Assembly (NCBI RefSeq): GCF_016938855.1
Contig: NZ_JAFHAP010000008.1
Coordinates: 310,280 to 374,279, forward strand
Direction of reading: 5' to 3'
Length of the DNA: 64,000 nt
DNA from: Polycladomyces zharkentensis
GTDB lineage: Bacteria > Bacillota > Bacilli > Thermoactinomycetales > JIR-001
The notes under the pieces are model-generated. The model saw nothing but the letters and a program-made list of their open reading frames with translations. It ran no database searches and was not told the origin of the DNA. Position 1 is the stretch's first letter; each line of letters starts with the position of its first letter. This document shows positions 62,249 to 64,000 of this stretch, piece by piece. Position numbers and translations under genes: made by a program.

Positions 62249-62652
62249 ATCACTGTATCGGAGAATCCGTCGGGTGTCAATGACTCATTTTTCGCCAGAT
62301 CCGGCCGAAGCGACCGGGCACCGCGCAAATATACGTGTTCGATCTCCTTCTGACCCCGATTCGTATTGATCAGCAGTAACAGACGAATACAACGCGGCAA
62401 ACTTCCCGGCACCGGGATTTCATTGGCACACAGTAAAGGAACCATCTCCCATCCCGGAATGGATCGGATGGCCTCTGTCGGAAACACCGCGTTCAAATCG
62501 GTGGTCATCGTAACGAACACGCAAGCGATATCCTCCGGCGTCACCTGATTGCGCCGGATCATCTCCCGCAACAATTCCTCCGTCGCCGACAAAATCGGTT
62601 CCCCTTCATTTTTTTCCACCGTGGTTGCGCCGCGAATGCCTCGCACCTTCAT
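62233..62652 (-). CDS. aroH: chorismate mutase, AroH type
   Basis: The 139-residue trimeric enzyme converts chorismate to prephenate. VRGIRGATTVEKNEGEPILS (Arg ligands), VFVTMTTDLNAVFPTEAIRS and HVYLRGARSLRPDL match the Bacillus AroH fold, including the C-terminal tail. Its stop codon lies inside the TRAP site and its last ~15 codons contain the trp promoter. It follows aroB by one base. Confidence 0.95.
   Translation of the reverse strand: MKVRGIRGATTVEKNEGEPILSATEELLREMIRRNQVTPEDIACVFVTMTTDLNAVFPTEAIRSIPGWEMVPLLCANEIPVPGSLPRCIRLLLLINTNRGQKEIEHVYLRGARSLRPDLAKNESLTPDGFSDTVMSKPS
62252..62280 (-). promoter_or_regulatory. trp promoter inside the 3' end of aroH
   Basis: TTGACA (62280-62275) and TACAGT (62257-62252) are 17 bases apart, in the last codons of aroH. 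A transcript from here would begin directly at the TRAP site. Confidence 0.6.
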
Positions 62653-62653
62653 C

Positions 62654-63745
62654 TTATTCCTCCTTCAACCGCCGCAACGCTTCGCGTATCACACGCTCCT
62701 CGACTCCTTTTTTCACTTCCACCGTACCGATACCCTTGGGCAAAACAAATACGTATTCCCCTTGTCGCGCTTTTTTGTCCCTGCGCATCAGAGTAAGCAA
62801 TTCCTCATCGGAAAGCGGTTCATCCAAACTTACGGGCAGACCGTACAACGCGAGCAGACGCCGGGTGAACCCGGCCACGTCCCGTGCCGTCCCCAACAGC
62901 TCTCCCAGGATCGCTTCTCCCACCATTCCGATCGCCACCGCCTCGCCATGCGTCCAACGACGGTAGCCTGTCACCGCCTCCAACGCATGGCCGATGGTGT
63001 GACCGTAGTTCAATATGGCGCGCAGACCGGATTCGCGTTCGTCGCGGGCCACCACCTGTGCTTTGATGGCGCATCCACGCACGATTGCTTCCGTCAGCAG
63101 AGCCGGGTCCCGTTGCAACAGCGCCTCATGATGTTGTGCCAGCCACATCGCGAAATCCGCGTCGGCAATCAGTGCGTGTTTGATCACCTCGGCAAAGCCG
63201 GAAGCCAACTCCCGTTCAGGCAAAGTGGCGAGTGTATCCACATCAAACAACACCAATTCGGGCTGATGAAACGCACCGATCATATTTTTGCCCAGCGAAT
63301 GGTTGACCCCCGTTTTCCCGCCCACACTGCTGTCGTGAGCCAACAGTGTCGTGGGGAGTTGCACGAACCGGATGCCACGCATGTAAACGGCCGCCAAAAA
63401 CCCGGCCAAATCTCCGACCACTCCGCCGCCGAGCGCCAACACCGCGCTGTCCCGATCCATGCCGAAGCGAATCGCTTCTTCCACCAACCGGGACAACTGA
63501 TCCAGGCTTTTGGAAGCTTCACCCGCCGGCACCACAATCATCCGAACCCGGTATCCGGCCGACTCCAACGGTGTCAGCACGCGTTTGCCGTAATGCGGCG
63601 CCACACTGGAATCGGTCACGACCAACAGTGAATGTGCGGGCGTGATTTGACGCTGTTGAAGCCAACGGGGCAAATCCGCATACAAACCGGAACCGACCAC
63701 GATGGGATAGGACCGATCGCCCAACGCCACTTCCAACGTGCGCAT
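62654..63745 (-). CDS. aroB: 3-dehydroquinate synthase
   Basis: The 363-residue NAD- and metal-dependent enzyme makes 3-dehydroquinate. VLALGGGVVGDLAGFLAAVY, RGIRFVQLPTTLLAHDSSVG, GKTGVNHSLGKNMIGAFHQP and LNYGHTIGHALEAVTGYRRW (His metal ligands) are intact. aroC ends two bases upstream. Confidence 0.97.
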   Translation of the reverse strand: MRTLEVALGDRSYPIVVGSGLYADLPRWLQQRQITPAHSLLVVTDSSVAPHYGKRVLTPLESAGYRVRMIVVPAGEASKSLDQLSRLVEEAIRFGMDRDSAVLALGGGVVGDLAGFLAAVYMRGIRFVQLPTTLLAHDSSVGGKTGVNHSLGKNMIGAFHQPELVLFDVDTLATLPERELASGFAEVIKHALIADADFAMWLAQHHEALLQRDPALLTEAIVRGCAIKAQVVARDERESGLRAILNYGHTIGHALEAVTGYRRWTHGEAVAIGMVGEAILGELLGTARDVAGFTRRLLALYGLPVSLDEPLSDEELLTLMRRDKKARQGEYVFVLPKGIGTVEVKKGVEERVIREALRRLKEE

Positions 63746-63747
63746 GA

Positions 63748-64000
63748 TCAGAATTTCGCCGCCCTTTCCCTGTACCGCTTCAGTTCATCCAGCAATTCAT
63801 CCATCGTGTCGCTGGAAAATTTCTCGGTCAATGCCCGGGCCACTTCCCATGCCACCACATTTTCCGCCACGACGCAGGCGGCGGGCACGGCACAGCTGTC
63901 GGAACGCTCGATACTGGCCAAGAACGGTTCCTTGCTGTCGATGTCCACACTCCTGAGCGGTTTGTACAGCGTCGGGATCGGTTTCATCACGCCGCGTACC
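63748..64000 (-). CDS. aroC: chorismate synthase, C-terminal part (cut by window edge)
   Basis: The visible 83 residues ([51 protein letters not shown]) are the C-terminal end of chorismate synthase, which uses reduced FMN to make chorismate. The gene (called aroF in B. subtilis) continues beyond the window. It starts the aromatic supra-operon visible here. Confidence 0.93.
   Translation of the reverse strand, partial: VRGVMKPIPTLYKPLRSVDIDSKEPFLASIERSDSCAVPAACVVAENVVAWEVARALTEKFSSDTMDELLDELKRYRERAAKF

Noticed and set aside
1-64000. CRISPR arrays, tRNA and rRNA genes
   Set aside because: I looked for regularly spaced repeats and for tRNA T-loop patterns on both strands and saw none; a covariance-model scan would be needed to exclude a missed tRNA.

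Overview
The window is chromosomal DNA from a spore-forming, moderately GC-rich Bacillota, most likely the Thermoactinomycetaceae or a close relative (inference). The main evidence is a backbone in nearly the same order as Bacillus subtilis: aroC(F)-aroB-aroH-trp-hisC-tyrA-aroA, ypiB-ypiF-qcrABC-ypjA, ypjB-ypjC(YitT)-ypjD-dapB-mgsA-bshB1-bshA-cca-birA-panBCD and aspB. Sporulation-linked genes (ypjB, relics of spoVAE and spoVE/ftsW) and a menaquinol:cytochrome c reductase support this. No rRNA, tRNA or CRISPR array was found.

Layout. 1-7.6 kb is accessory and decayed: a broken EamA transporter, a 510-bp IS200/IS605-type remnant, fragments of murD, spoVE/ftsW and spoVAE, then lexA, a GH18 lipoprotein and an ANT(6)-type nucleotidyltransferase. 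7.6-13.9 kb (minus strand) holds aspB, then the operon small membrane protein / FtsH-like protease / hbd / ackA, and a lipoprotein. 14-22 kb holds mtaD and a split NHEJ locus (LigD-type polymerase, ATP-dependent ligase and Ku as separate genes) with a Phe/Pro-repeat protein, a second IS remnant and a TPR gene. 22-31 kb is a dense minus-strand run for pantothenate, biotin-ligase, tRNA CCA-addition, bacillithiol, methylglyoxal and lysine/cell-wall precursor functions. 31-47 kb starts and ends with ypjC/ypjB and ypjA but in between carries about 13 kb of accessory genes: flavin-fold oxidase, XRE-cupin regulator with azlCD, a truncated Tn4430-like Tn3 transposon with TnpI and a toxin-antitoxin pair, rlmA, two nucleobase permeases, czrA-czcD and mgtE behind an M-box riboswitch. 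47-64 kb returns to the backbone: ypjA, qcrABC, ypiF, ypiB, a decayed insertion, and the aromatic supra-operon.

Regulation that can be read directly: an M-box with terminator and complementary antiterminator strand before mgtE, and an 11-repeat GAG/UAG TRAP site with attenuator between aroH and trpD. trpE, the gene normally behind that attenuator, is missing at this position. A recurring theme is mobile-element ends that supply the stop codon of the host gene they hit (three cases).
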